This document shows, in pieces, positions 49,601 through 59,165 of a DNA stretch of 64,000 nucleotides (position 1 is the stretch's first letter; every line of letters begins with the position of its first letter). The stretch lies in contig CALSFV010000017.1 of the NCBI GenBank assembly GCA_943737045.1, positions 124,001 through 188,000 of the forward strand. Direction: 5' to 3'. This DNA comes from Parapristionchus giblindavisi. Taxonomy: Eukaryota; Nematoda; Chromadorea; Rhabditida; Diplogasteridae. Made by a program: the position numbers and the translations under genes. A model generated the notes under the pieces. That model made no database searches and was not told the origin of the DNA. It saw only the letters and a program-made list of their open reading frames with translations.

Positions 49601-50237
49601 TTTGCGGCAACGTAGCCGTTTTGTTCTCCATCTTCTGGTGGAACAAAGGGAACCGGTTTTGGATCCTAAAAATAGCTGACATATGAACAAACTTTAAAAA
49701 AAATTATTAACAGGTGCAACGCTGTCAGTGGCAGGATTTCAAAAGATAAAGTCTTGAAATCAAAAAAAATGTTACCTTGACGCCGTTCCACCAGACTGGC
49801 CCAGCATCTGCAAAAAGAATAAAATATCATAGAGTGTGCTCATAGATTTGGCGGCTTAGGGCCAAGAGTTCTACAACAATTCGGAGCTCTAGGGGTCAAT
49901 AGGCCTTGAATTGGTGAAGGAATAAAAATCGATTTGGAAAAGTAAAGGAATCGATACCATATCCTCCTCGTCCTCCTCCCCTTCCTCCACCTCCACGATA
50001 ATCTCCTCTTGGGGCGCCACGATAACCTCCGCGATCTTGATATCCGCCTCGGTTTTCTCCGCCACCTCTGTATCCACCGCGGCCACGTTCCTGACCGTCT
50101 CCCTGATGACCGCCGCGTCCTTGGTCCCCACCGCGGTTCTGGTATCCGCCACGGTTTCCGCCTCGGTTTTGGTATTCTCCGCGGCCTCTTCCAGCGCCGC
50201 GTCCACGACCGCCTCGTCCTTGATCGTTCTCTGACAT
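37693..50237 (-). CDS. Argonaute with RGG-rich N terminus, 35 exons
   Basis: Thirty-five exons splice in frame to 1030 residues. Argonautes bind small RNAs and silence matching transcripts. Residues 1-93 are an RGG/GRG-rich tail (RGGRGRGAGRGRG, repeated NRGGYQ), a likely arginine-methylation and RNA-binding region. Then come an N domain (KEIELVTNVWELIYDD), a PAZ region about 370-510, a MID domain from about 553 (GVHLSRDPLSVKGVRRR) and PIWI from about 690 to 1000. Active-site positions: Asp750 (MIMGYDVAHP), Glu799 (QQPTKEK), Asp833 (VVRDGISDG). The fourth position, His in slicers, aligns with Thr943 (GTLYTRLKDD). A DED-T set suggests lost or altered slicing and fits the worm-specific WAGO/CSR-1 side of the family better than ALG or PRG. 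Start codon follows a possible trans-splice acceptor (ATTTTAG). Introns 12 and 22 hold large palindromic elements. Confidence 0.93.
40741..40782 (+). ncRNA. tRNA 3'-half-like module (left arm)
   Basis: Contains GCGGGTTCGAATCCCGC, a perfectly paired T arm and B box, followed by CTCGGGCG as an acceptor 3' strand. No matching 5' acceptor strand is visible, so not a functional tRNA. The inverted copy is at 41634-41675. Confidence 0.6.
40975..41349 (-). CDS. Acidic 124-aa ORF within the palindromic element
   Basis: ATG at 41349 to TGA at 40975. It begins MKVKVRSFIEGALANRI and continues with VEDAIAEVNEANKQVSD, RAKRSTIDEDNDELSFDTEW, LIELDTNDVDTIDEEALI and MDGDVNSLEEDH. Strongly acidic with an amphipathic, coiled-coil-like middle; no signal peptide or membrane helix. 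It is the only sizeable frame between the arms, and the codon use looks coding. It resembles no transposase I know and is too short for one. It may be a cargo or accessory protein of the element, or the exon of an unknown gene captured between the arms. Confidence 0.45.
   Translation of the reverse strand: MKVKVRSFIEGALANRISIPEVEDAIAEVNEANKQVSDIVEQNGIRAKRSTIDEDNDELSFDTEWRELLIELDTNDVDTIDEEALISDADLMVTSIRNNVNEIFNMEETIELMDGDVNSLEEDH
41634..41675 (-). ncRNA. tRNA 3'-half-like module (right arm)
   Basis: Inverted copy of the segment at 40741-40782, with CGGGATTCGAACCCG on the plus strand. Both copies read toward the element's centre. Confidence 0.6.
42940..43140. repeat. Interleaved AAGTAGACTT repeats with two TGACGTCA sites
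   Basis: At least six copies of CACTTTAAGTAGACTTGC or its complement and two GTGACGTCAC octamers occur in 200 bp of intron 22. The outer parts (AAAGTCTACTT ... AAGTAGACTTTAAG) are inverted. A diverged copy occurs in a P450 intron at about 63391-63450. TGACGTCA is the full CREB-type site, but a role here is unproven. Confidence 0.75.
43891..44010. repeat. Short hairpin MITE (GCTCGGGG-TGTGC family)
   Basis: In an Argonaute intron. Contains TTTGTTTACGAGAGTGTAGC, AGAGCGGAGAGTTAAATTAG and GCTCGGATGTGCG. Confidence 0.78.
45716..47347. mobile_element. Large palindromic element, TGAGGCCGTTTG ends, copy C with nested insert
   Basis: Left end TATGAGGCCGTTTGTGTAAG; right end ACACAAACGGCCTCTTA. The main palindrome (about 45880-46495) is centred on GCGCTCTCTCGCACTG near 46190. 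Arm words GGTCGATTATTGGAAATTTT and GATCACAACAATAT recur inverted, and mirror-image open frames are artefacts. About 46505-47250 has no left partner and carries a tRNA-like module, so it is probably a second element inserted into the right arm. All of it lies in Argonaute intron 12. Confidence 0.85.
46670..46744 (-). ncRNA. tRNA-like pseudo-gene or SINE head
   Basis: Minus strand: TAGTGTAGTGGATAAGGTG (A box) and ATGGGTTCGATCCCCC (B box with partly paired T arm). The anticodon arm is not convincing. The same module with its flank (GTTAACGAACCCATCGGG in one orientation) is seen at 58899-59035. Confidence 0.6.
48340..48460. repeat. Short hairpin MITE (GCTCGGGG-TGTGC family)
   Basis: In an Argonaute intron; CCCTTAAAGGCACAATCCGA on the left, AAGCTCGGGGAGTGGCCTTA on the right, with GCTCTCTCGCTTTATTTGT at the loop. 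Stem largely intact. Confidence 0.82.
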
Positions 50238-52282
50238 CTTTGCGAAACTAAAATTCTTCACTATACAATGCAGAAGAATACGTTGAAAGCGATCTGTCAG
50301 AAAATGTAAGAACGATTTCACAACAGACACACTTTATCAATCAATGTTATCAGTGAATGGGATCCTATAAAGAGAGATGCTGTCAGTTATGATGCATGAC
50401 TATATAGCAACGAAATATTGCGCGACCTTACAATTAGAGTGTCGACGAAAGAGAAAGGTTTTAGGGAAATGCACCAAGCAAATTATAACTCTCTCTCATG
50501 CTTTCTTTGCTAAAGCCAACAAATGTACATTGAAATAATGAAGCTAGAACAGTCCAACCAACCGCACCGTAGATATAACAGCAGAAGAATGAAATATTAG
50601 AACAAGCGTATTGCCTCATCATATTTTACAGAGTAATTTCGCTCTCGCAATGTTTTCCCAAAAAAAACTACAAATATTCTTCAAAACTAGGCGAGTGATT
50701 TGGTTTGACAAATATCGGGAATGCAATAGATAATAATACATTTGTTTTAGTTCTTTTTGGCTAAATCGATTAGTCAATTCTTTAAAAATCCAAATCACAG
50801 TGTGTTTTCTCGGCATTTTATTAAATTTTATATTGTTATTGACACGCTACAAAAATTTCTCTTAATTTGTGCGGTCTTTGAAACTAATAGAGTGCGATTA
50901 AGATCTATGCCTACACATTTTAGATTAGAATGATCGCAGTTCATCTTTATTCACCATTAACATAATTAATTTAAAATATCAGCTCTCTAGCGTATAATAG
51001 AAAAAGAAGCTGACTATGAGGAGTGACATGAAGTGTCCTAGCTCAACGGAAACGAAGAAAGCCTAACCCAAATAGTTTGCCAGCGCACCTACGAACAAAC
51101 TTGATAGCGATACACTTCGCAGGAAAAAAGTTATAAACATTTCATGAGTTTCGCAGTCATGTGATCGCTTAAATACTCCTGTTCCCCTTATCAAAGTGGA
51201 AAATGACAGCCGGATGTTCATTCTATTATCGTCTTTTTATGAATCGTAGCGATCAAACGCATTTCCGTTTATTGATAATGCTAATCATGGAAACAGATCA
51301 TATTATTCATATAGTTCGAAAATTCGGGAAAACGGAAGCAGCGAGATAGCACTGATTCGGAGAGAGTGTTCTAAAGAATTTTGTTGTTTGGAGGCGCTAG
51401 GGTGTTCACCCACAAGAAAGGCCTAGAAAGAGAACTGGCAGAGAGGCAGCGAAGGATCATGGGAGAGGAGAGGCAGAGTGATAGAGAAGTTTGAGAGGAG
51501 TAGAGAAAGAGATGTCTACATGCATATGTATGTATAAACAAAATATGAGTCATTGTGATGAAATACTCTGGCCATTATACCTTGCAAATGTTTACGCGAA
51601 TGCAAAGGATATGGTGAGAACGGAGACAGGGTTTGACTGTCAACAAAAAGGGACTCTGTTCTTCATATTCTTTATTTATCCTAATTCCAACATAGCGACA
51701 AGCAATAGGACAAGTATATCTATATTATTATAGTATTTTTAAGTAAAGGGAACGGAAATAGAGAATATATGAGATGCAATGGAGAATTGTCGAGCCACAG
51801 TCGACGTTAGTCGACGTGTGCTTAGGAGAGAAACAACGAATAGAAATATTTCGCAATGTATTTAGACGAGAAGGTTCCCTCTCGTGCTCACATTCGCACT
51901 CTCCATTTCTCTCTATAGATTTCCTCTGCCTCGCTCACTCTTTCGTTTTTTCATCTCTCTCTCTCTACCTTTCTCTTTCTTTTCCACCGTTCTCCCTGTA
52001 TCTCACTTACAAGTGTTTCGCAATTCGTGTTCCTTTTTCTCTATATCACTTGCTGTCTTTTCTCCATTTACCAATTGCTAAACTGATAAAATACACCAAG
52101 TAATGAAGATACTACAATAGCCAGTGATATAGAAATTGAATTGTTTCTATTCAGGTGAAATTTCAAAAAAAGAAACGATTTGTATGGCTGAGTAACATGC
52201 AAAAGAGACTGATGGAGAGTCGACTAATCAATAGACCAACAAAAAGAATGAAAATGATGGGAGGAGGAGCCACAAAAAATTA
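50238..52282. other. Argonaute 5' flank and intergenic region
   Basis: No gene supported. CT-rich tracts occur at 51370-51500 and 51880-52030. The Argonaute promoter should lie at its left edge, but I see no clear TATA box. Confidence 0.6.
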
Positions 52283-52355
52283 CGACCACGGTAGGGATCG
52301 AACCTACAATCTTCTGCTCCGTAGGCAGACGCGTTATCCATTGCGCTACGCGGCC
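52283..52355 (-). tRNA. tRNA-Arg (ACG)
   Basis: A 73-nt cloverleaf on the minus strand. The 5' end GGCCGCG opens the acceptor stem, with a 3' partner ending GTGGTCG (one or two weak pairs). The D arm is in AGCGCAATGGATAACGCG, the anticodon arm TCTGC-CTACGGA-GCAGA gives anticodon ACG, and the T arm is GTAGG-TTCGATC-CCTAC, perfectly paired. A/B boxes are canonical and no intron is present. It reads arginine CGN codons after A34-to-inosine editing. Unlike the tRNA-like repeats elsewhere in the window, all arms are intact. Confidence 0.95.
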
Positions 52356-52669
52356 ATGTTGAGAAAACAGTGAATGGCAGCATATGCCATTCGAGCAAGG
52401 TCAATCAATCAAGTGCAATCAAAGTTCTCTTGAATTGTAAAACACCTATCATTCCAATTTGTGATGAACTCAACAAACGAGATTTCAAGCCATTAAAAAA
52501 AATTAAGGTATTAACCAAAATGCGATTTGTAAAATTTGCGTTGTAGTTTAACAATGCTCTGTATAACATAAATCACATACAACTATAACAAACATAAAAC
52601 TATAACATAAATCGACTAAAAAGTCCTAAAATTACATAGATTTGAATACTCTTTTTACGCAAACTGTCT

Positions 52670-52778
52670 TAAAGGTAAATGTGTGAAAGGCAGAGCTAAT
52701 TTTGCTCTCAGCTAAACAATCTCTCATAAAGAAAAAAACGAGTGAGCATTATCAGAGATGAGTGTGACAAATTTTTCA
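52670..52778. repeat. Short hairpin MITE (GCTCGGGG-TGTGC family), diverged
   Basis: Contains GCAGAGCTAATTTTGCTCTC and CTCTCATAAAGAAAAAAACG. The right end has decayed. Confidence 0.6.
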
Positions 52779-52975
52779 CATTTAATTTAATTCCTGGAGA
52801 TGACGTCACATAAATTTCAAATGATCACAATCATAATTCGTTCCGTAGTTCATAATCGAGACGGTTAAAATTTTTCGTGAAGCATTTTGGAATAAAAAAG
52901 CTTTTGTGACATATTGCACCTATCAATCAATAAACACTTTAACTTGAAATTTTATTATACAAATACAAATAATAA

Positions 52976-53729
52976 TTATCCCTTGTGTCCCTCAATTCTC
53001 GGGTCAATCGGTGAATATGGACATCCATATGATTGTTCAGGACCGCCAGAAGATGCAAGCTCTTCATCATTACACAGTCTCATTGACCACGCACGATGGG
53101 GACCGAAGAGAAGTGAGATATCGGCCATATGAGAAAAGTCTGATGTGAGATGAGATGAATCATCATAATACACATTGATTAAATATATTTGATTTTTAAA
53201 ATATGTAATAAATAATTATTTAATTATTACGTGATTTTTTATTTAATAGTATTTTATTATATATTTGAGTACCACTTCTGAATAAATATCCCGTACTGCC
53301 GCAGAAATGTCCCTGAGATTAAATTAATTTTACCATATGAAAAATGAACATATTTGAACATTTTAACATTATCGTCTTTATGTGGACCCACAGTGAAAAT
53401 CATGACGCATAATCCGCATAGTCGAACGGAACCAAGTTGTGCCTTCTTATGAGCTCTGAAATTTATTTTATACAGCTACGTTTTGTTTTAATTAGAAAAT
53501 TTTAAAAAAAAAACACCTTTTGAAGACTGGAATTTTCACACATTTTTCCTTATACACGGATAATTTCTTGTGGTAGCCTGTTTTTTGTTGTGGTTTTTTA
53601 TATGCATAAATCCATTTGAAATGAAATGTAAGAGATGTTACCTCCAAAGTTAGGCTGAGAGAAAAGATCGACTAGAACATCAGAGGACGCCAATGATAGA
53701 CACAACAATATAATGAAAAGTAGACGCAT
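52976..53729 (-). CDS. Small secreted Cys-containing protein, 4 exons
   Basis: Exons 53729-53642, 53453-53368, 53312-53273 and 53139-52976 join in frame to 125 residues. The start MRLLFIILLCLSLASSDV is a clear signal peptide, and ATG lies just after a TTTTTCAG acceptor that could be a trans-splice site. The mature part contains VRLCGLCVMIFTVGPHKDD, HFCGSTGYLFRSDFSHM and RAWSMRLCNDEELASSGGP. The C-terminal region is SYGCPYSPIDPRIEGHKG. Five mature cysteines and no membrane helix point to an extracellular protein. I do not recognise the family. The exon 2 acceptor (CAG-AG) and the exon 3 donor have close alternatives; using CAG directly would give a 47-residue peptide instead. It is divergently transcribed from the next gene, 96 bp away. 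Confidence 0.5.
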
Positions 53730-53825
53730 CGACGATTCTGAAAAATGAAATGGCTAAAACGTACTATACAGTGTTTAAAACAATCATAAATCTTGACATC
53801 ATATCAATAAGACTACATCAATAAT

Positions 53826-54068
53826 ATGAAAATCAAATTAGCTTTGGTTATTCTTGTAATTCTTCTGCTTTTTCTGTCTAGCGTGCGGTCGGTCAGACAT
53901 TGTTCTCCATTGGACCTTTGTCGTCTATCCCTGCCCTCGTCTATTCCATCAACAGATAAGGAACCCAGTTGGATCCCCTCCCAGAAGGTGTTTGGAAAGC
54001 CGGGAGGTGTATTTCCTTCTTCATGCAGCCACTTCGGACGGAGCTTCTACCGCTACGTGGGTTGTTAA
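53826..54068 (+). CDS. Small secreted peptide, 80 aa
   Basis: A single-exon frame starts MKIKLALVILVILLLFLSSV, a textbook signal peptide ending near SVRS. The mature peptide of about 58 residues has four cysteines: HCSPLDLC near its start, one in the FPSSCSHFG stretch, and a terminal RYVGC. It could form two disulfides and act as an extracellular peptide or effector; no family is recognised. It shares a 96-bp divergent promoter region with the minus-strand secreted gene, which suggests co-regulation. The chance of such a signal sequence in random AT-rich DNA is not negligible, but the Cys spacing and the downstream poly-(ATT) flank support a real short gene. Confidence 0.45.
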   Translation: MKIKLALVILVILLLFLSSVRSVRHCSPLDLCRLSLPSSIPSTDKEPSWIPSQKVFGKPGGVFPSSCSHFGRSFYRYVGC

Positions 54069-54582
54069 CTTCAATTTCTAATGTATTCTTTTCTGGATTC
54101 TACTTCGAGCACAGATGATGAGATGGTATCAAGATACACGATGACCCGATGAATAGAAGAAAGAATTGAACGTCATTGATCTATGAAGGATCCCTGTCAT
54201 GACCCACCGCACCAATGTGCGAATGTGATAAAGATTATTATTATTATTATTATTCTTGTAATTTATTGTAAAAAGACGCACCCGGATCTGGAAAGCGACC
54301 TCCCCAATGTGAAATGAAAAATTGAAATGATAGACTCACCCAATAGGTCATTATTATTACATGTTCATTAATTTGATTGAGACAAAGACAATTATTTCTT
54401 GTCACAAGAACTGGTACGACGGTAATGATACGAGTATTCTTGAAATGGTCCATTTTAGGACTTAATTTGTGATCTGAATATTATAAATTTGGGATAGTCA
54501 TCATCCTTAAGGTACGATTCATCTGTTTTAGTCGATTTTCTTTGACTGTTGATTACTGGCCGACGGAGATCAGGAACTACTG

Positions 54583-55075
54583 TACAGCCCCGCAGAATCT
54601 CCCTTCGTGTATGTGATCCCGGGGATCCCCGGGATCCCCCCGTGCTCCTCGATTTTTTGTGCTGTGAATATTGAATAACAGGTGTGACAATTGTTACTAT
54701 TCTTTTTCTCTCTACTTGAACTATTTTATTAAGGAAAGTTTGAAATTTTTGAAAGCTTGTCAATTAAATTGTGCTAAGAAATACAAATGCCGAAAAAAGT
54801 CACTTTGAGATTAATAAAGCCGAGTGTGCGCGACTTCTTCAAGATTTTTGCGCGGCATTTGCTAAAAATTAATAATTTCAATATCTGTTCTCGAGCTACG
54901 TAATTGATAAAATTCCAAACTTTCCTTAATAAAATAGTTCAAGTAGAGAGAAAAAGAATAGTAACAATTGTCACACCTGATATTCAATATTCACAGCACA
55001 AAAAATCGAGGAGCGCGGGGGGATCCCGGGGATCCGCGGGATCACATGCACGAAGGGAGATTCTGCGGGGCTGTA
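54583..55075. mobile_element. Foldback MITE, TA-flanked, CAGCCCCGCAGAATC family, copy 2
   Basis: Ends TACAGCCCCGCAGAATCTCC and its mirror, about 493 bp, TA on both sides. Very similar to the copy at 3745-4235; the core words GCGCGGCATTTGC and AAAAATTAATA are shared with the 20 kb MITE. Confidence 0.88.
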
Positions 55076-55191
55076 GTATAAAATGATAGAATCAGAAGAA
55101 GCTGAACAGCGTTATGGATCATTTCGATAAATCAGTTTTTTTCTCAATAGGTATGGGAAAAGTATGGTCGGAGCCAATAATCACTTATTTT

Positions 55192-56749
55192 TACAGTACT
55201 GGCCAAAAGGTTATTGACTTTTGGTTTTTACGTCATAACTTTTTTCAAACTCAACCGATCGAGTCCAGATTTTCAGGGATAATTTTGAGAGTGCTTTTAC
55301 ATGTATTACACCAAAATCACCCTGGTTGATATCGTACGGTGAATTTTATTTTGATTTTATCAAAAGTCAAAAAATGAGATTTTCGTTTTCTTCTAATTCT
55401 TCGAATTTTCTGCCTTCATTTTGCTACAAATGTGTGTTATATCGATTTAAAAGCATAACACGGATTCTTGGGAGCAAGAATCTACTGAGATCCGAGCTAG
55501 AATCCATTCGTCGTGGACGTCAGATGGGTCTGTCGCTGGCACCCTGTCACGGCAGTTTCGAATGTCTGTTTCGACTATCCTGAAGGTCATCAAAACTTCA
55601 ATCCGTGCTCAAACATGAAGAAGGTTATTGTATGACCTCGAAAGACGACCACGACATCTGATCATGTGATTACCTGCATCTCGAAGAAGAAACTGAGGCT
55701 TACTACTATGGACATCAAGCTAGCACTATCGGAGTTTCGCTAAATTGAGGTGTCTAAAGCTTCTAAACTTGCCTGAAACCATGTTTGAAGGAAGAAAATG
55801 TGTATCTAGAATATCTCTTTCTTCATAATTAACTTAACATGAACCAGGGGGCAACCCCATCTTCAGAGAAACAACCCCTCAACATCAACGATCCTCCTCC
55901 ATGCTTCACGGTGTACATCTAGCGCAAACCGGTAGACTAACATGATTTATTCCCACTTAGTGATCATCAGAAACTTGCTTTCGTCTGAGAATACGACCTT
56001 ATTCTACTGTTAGGGGGTCCAATACAAGTGCGCTTTAGCTCATGTGATCCTTGATTTGCGATTCTTTTCGGAGATCAGCTGTTTATTGATATGGCGATGT
56101 TCGAACAGACCCGACGCACGAAGACGATGCTGTATATTGTCCACGGACACTTCAAACATCTTTTCACCCAAGTTTTGAATCTTTAGCCACCCCAATTTAG
56201 CGAAACTCCGCTAGTGCTAGCTTGATGTCCATTGTAGTGAGCCTCAGTTTCTCCTTCGAGATACAGATAATCACATGATCAGATGTCGTGGTCGCTTTTC
56301 GAGGTCATACAATAACCTTCTTCATTGTTTGAGCACGGATTGAAGTTTTGATGACCTTCAGGATAGTCGAAACAGACATTCGAAACTGCCGTGACAGGGT
56401 GCCAGCGACAGTTCCATCTGACGTCCACGACGAATGGAGTCTTGCTCGGATCTCAGTAGATTCTTGCTCCCAAGAATCCGTGTTATGCTTTTAAATCGAT
56501 ATAACACACATTTGAAGCAAAATGAGAGCATAAAATTCGAAGAATTAGAAGAAAACGAAAATCTCATTTTTTGACTTTTGATAAAATCAAAATAAAATTC
56601 ACCGTACGATATCAACCAGGGTGATTTTGGTGTAATATATGTAAAAGCACTCTCAAAATTATCCCTGAAAATCTGGACTCGATCGGTTGAGTTTGAAAAA
56701 AGTTATGACGAAAAAACCAAAAGTCAATAACCTTTTGGCCAGTACTGTA
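55192..56749. mobile_element. Tc1-like transposon relic with very long inverted repeats
   Basis: Ends TACAGTACTGGCCAAAAGGT and ACCTTTTGGCCAGTACTGTA, closely matching Tc1 termini, with TA on both sides and a total near the 1.6 kb of Tc1. The arms (about 55192-55760 and 56180-56749) are reverse complements; both carry a decayed transposase N-terminal region, so the element is a snapback derivative. In the centre on the minus strand are VVFSDESKF (a catalytic Asp block) and, in another frame, VKHGGGSLMLRGCFSEDG, hallmarks of Tc1 transposase. Stops and frameshifts show it is dead. Confidence 0.9.
55800..56180 (-). pseudogene. Tc1-type transposase core fragment
   Basis: Contains the FSDESKF block around 55985 and the HGGGS...GCFS block around 55890, in different frames and separated by stops. 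The third acidic residue region was not found. Lies in the spacer between the Tc1-like arms. Confidence 0.8.
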
Positions 56750-56847
56750 TATGATTAATTTGAAATTTGTAAATTCTGGCTCGCATTGTTGGAGATGAAG
56801 TAAGTGGCCCTTGAAAGACCAATGAAAATATGGCGGCGTGGTACATG

Positions 56848-58026
56848 GAGCTTGATCACATAGGGGGAGGGAGTTTGATCACATAGGGGGAGGGAGCTTG
56901 ATCACATAGGGGGAGGGAGTTTGATCACATAGGGGGAGGGAGCTTGATCACATAGGGGGAGGGAGCTTGATCACATAGGGGGAGGGAGCTTGATCACATA
57001 GGGGGAGGGAGCTTGATCACATAGGGGGAGGGAGCTTGATCACATAGGGGGGGGGGGAGCTTGATCACATAGGGGGAGGGAGCTTGATCACATAGGGGGA
57101 GGGAGCTTGATCACATAGGGGGAGGGAGCTTGATCACATAGGGGGAGGGAGTTTGATCACATAGGGGGAGGGAGCTTGATCACATAGGGGGAGGGAGCTT
57201 GATCACATAGGGGGGGGGGAGCTTGATCACATAGGGGGAGGGAGCTTGATCACATAGGGGGAGGGAGCTTGATCACATAGAGGGAGGGAGCTTGATCACA
57301 TAGGGGGAGGGAGCTTGATCACATAGGGGGAGGGAGCTTGATCACATAGGGGGGGAGCTTGATCACATAGGGGGAGGGAGCTTGATCACATAGGGGGAGG
57401 GAGCTTGATCACATAGGGGGAGGGAGCTTGATCACTTAGGGGGAGGGAGCTTGATCACATAGGGGGAGGGAGCTTGATCACATAGGGGGAGGGAGCTTGA
57501 TCACATAGGGGGAGGGAGCTTGATCACATAGGGGGAGGGAGCTTGATCACATAGGGGGAGGGAGCTTGATCACATAGGGGGAGGGAGTTTGATCACATAG
57601 GGGGAGGGAGCTTGATCACATAGGGGGAGGGAGCTTGATCACATAGGGGGGGGGGAGCTTGATCACATAGGGAGAGGGAGCTTGATCACATAGTGGGAGG
57701 GAGCTTGATCACATAGAGGGAGGGAGCTTGATCACATAGGGGGAGGGAGCTTGATCACATAGGGGGAGGGAGCTTGATCACATAGGGGGAGGGAGCTTGA
57801 TCACATAGGGGGGGGGGGAGCTTGATCACATAGGGGGAGGGAGCTTGATCACATAGTGGGAGGGAGCTTGATCACATAGAGGGAGGGAGCTTGATCACAT
57901 AGGGGGAGGGAGCTTGATCACATAGGGGGAGGGAGCTTGATCACATAGGGGGGGAGCTTGATCACATAGGGGGAGGGAGCTTGATCACATAGGGGGAGGG
58001 AGCTTGATCACATAGGGGGAGGGAGC
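56848..58026. repeat. 23-bp minisatellite, about 51 units
   Basis: The unit is GAGCTTGATCACATAGGGGGAGG, repeated head to tail for about 1.18 kb. Variants are T for C in GAGTTTG, one CACTTAG, G-run length changes (short GGGGGAGC and long GGGGGGGGGG forms) and AGAGGGAG. Higher-order duplication is visible: a block with ATAGTGGG then ATAGAGGG recurs at about 57693 and 57856. Each unit contains TGATCA. The array starts about 100 bp beyond the Tc1-like element. Confidence 0.98.
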
Positions 58027-58814
58027 ATCCGAATAAAAAAATTGTTTATAAAATTGTTATATTACAAGGAAATTTTAAAAAATTTCATCTCAATGTGAAT
58101 TTTTACAATGGAAATTTCGCACTATTTTCGCCGCCGGGACTTTGATTCCTCAAAGTGCCCCCGCAGATCATCACATGCCTGTCGGTCGTATGTCGGCGCG
58201 CATGTACGTCACTTTAAAAAAAATTATAGCACTCGCGAGGAATATTCCTATCTTCACATGACTCCATGTTGTAATCATCCAGAAGTAACTTCATCTATAG
58301 ATATCATAATTTGACTGAATGGAGATTTATTGTTGGGGCTGGAAAGAGAACAAGTTTCTAGTGCAACCAAAGGTATTGAAAATAGCCAGGTCAACATGGT
58401 ACGTAGACACACAATTGTGTGATGATACGTATGATTTACGGGGTATTGTGTGGGATCAAAATCCAGACGGAGAAAACTTGTTATCTCTTGAAAACAGCAA
58501 AAGATGTGTGGCGCATGTTATTGACCGTACACTTGTTTATTTGGTACGAGAGTAGCCAGCCACTGCCATGATGAATTTTTATGTTTACAGAGAGAATCCA
58601 TGCGAGAATAGTACGTAGATCAGAGTTAGCGCGAGGAGGGAAGGGAGGGAAAGGTGGGTTGATAGAACATTTCTGCGTTTTACCAGCTAGTAGCAAGACA
58701 ATTACAAAAGTACATTTTAAACGGTCAATAAGAGGGAGTCTACTCACAATGGAGCATTTTGGTCTTGTTTTCTTCATATGATATGTCAATAGCCTGAAAT
58801 AAGTCTTTGATGCT
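58027..58814. other. No gene supported
   Basis: Two plus-strand frames (58108-58314 and 58319-58555) are open but lack recognisable motifs or splice context. Confidence 0.5.
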
Positions 58815-59165
58815 GATTAGGAATCCGTTTTTAACGTCGAACCATAGGCTGAGCTCCGAGAAAATTAATATTGAAATTTGGCCAGTCGATTCGAAAATTC
58901 GCGGTGTCTCCTAAATAGACATAAAATCCCGATGGGTTCGTTAACTCATCTATCGACCATTATACCAGCAGCCTGTGTTGTGTAGTGGATAAGTTGTTTG
59001 TATTTACTTTAGACTGTCAATTCTCCTTGCAGCAGTTTTTTTTGCTGATTTTTTGTTTGGGCCGTTGGTGTAGGAGGCCTCGCAAATTTCGACTGGCCAA
59101 ATTTCAATATCGATTTTCTCGAAGCTCAGCCCGATTGGGCGACGTTTAAAAAAGTATTCCTAATC
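58815..59165. mobile_element. Foldback with GATTAGGAAT ends and a tRNA-like centre
   Basis: The left arm GATTAGGAATCCGTTTTTAA and the arm word ATTGAAATTTGGCCAGTCGA are mirrored on the right (TCGACTGGCCAAATTTCAAT ... ATTCCTAATC). The centre carries GTTGTGTAGTGGATAAG, the decayed A-box of the same tRNA-like module as at 46670-46744. Confidence 0.78.

Noticed and set aside
50009..50251. Plus-strand frames at the Argonaute start
   Set aside because: They are antisense of the RGG-coding exon, whose repetitive codons keep several frames open.
56848..58026. CRISPR-like array
   Set aside because: The units are contiguous 23-bp repeats without unique spacers, in a eukaryotic genome; it is a minisatellite.
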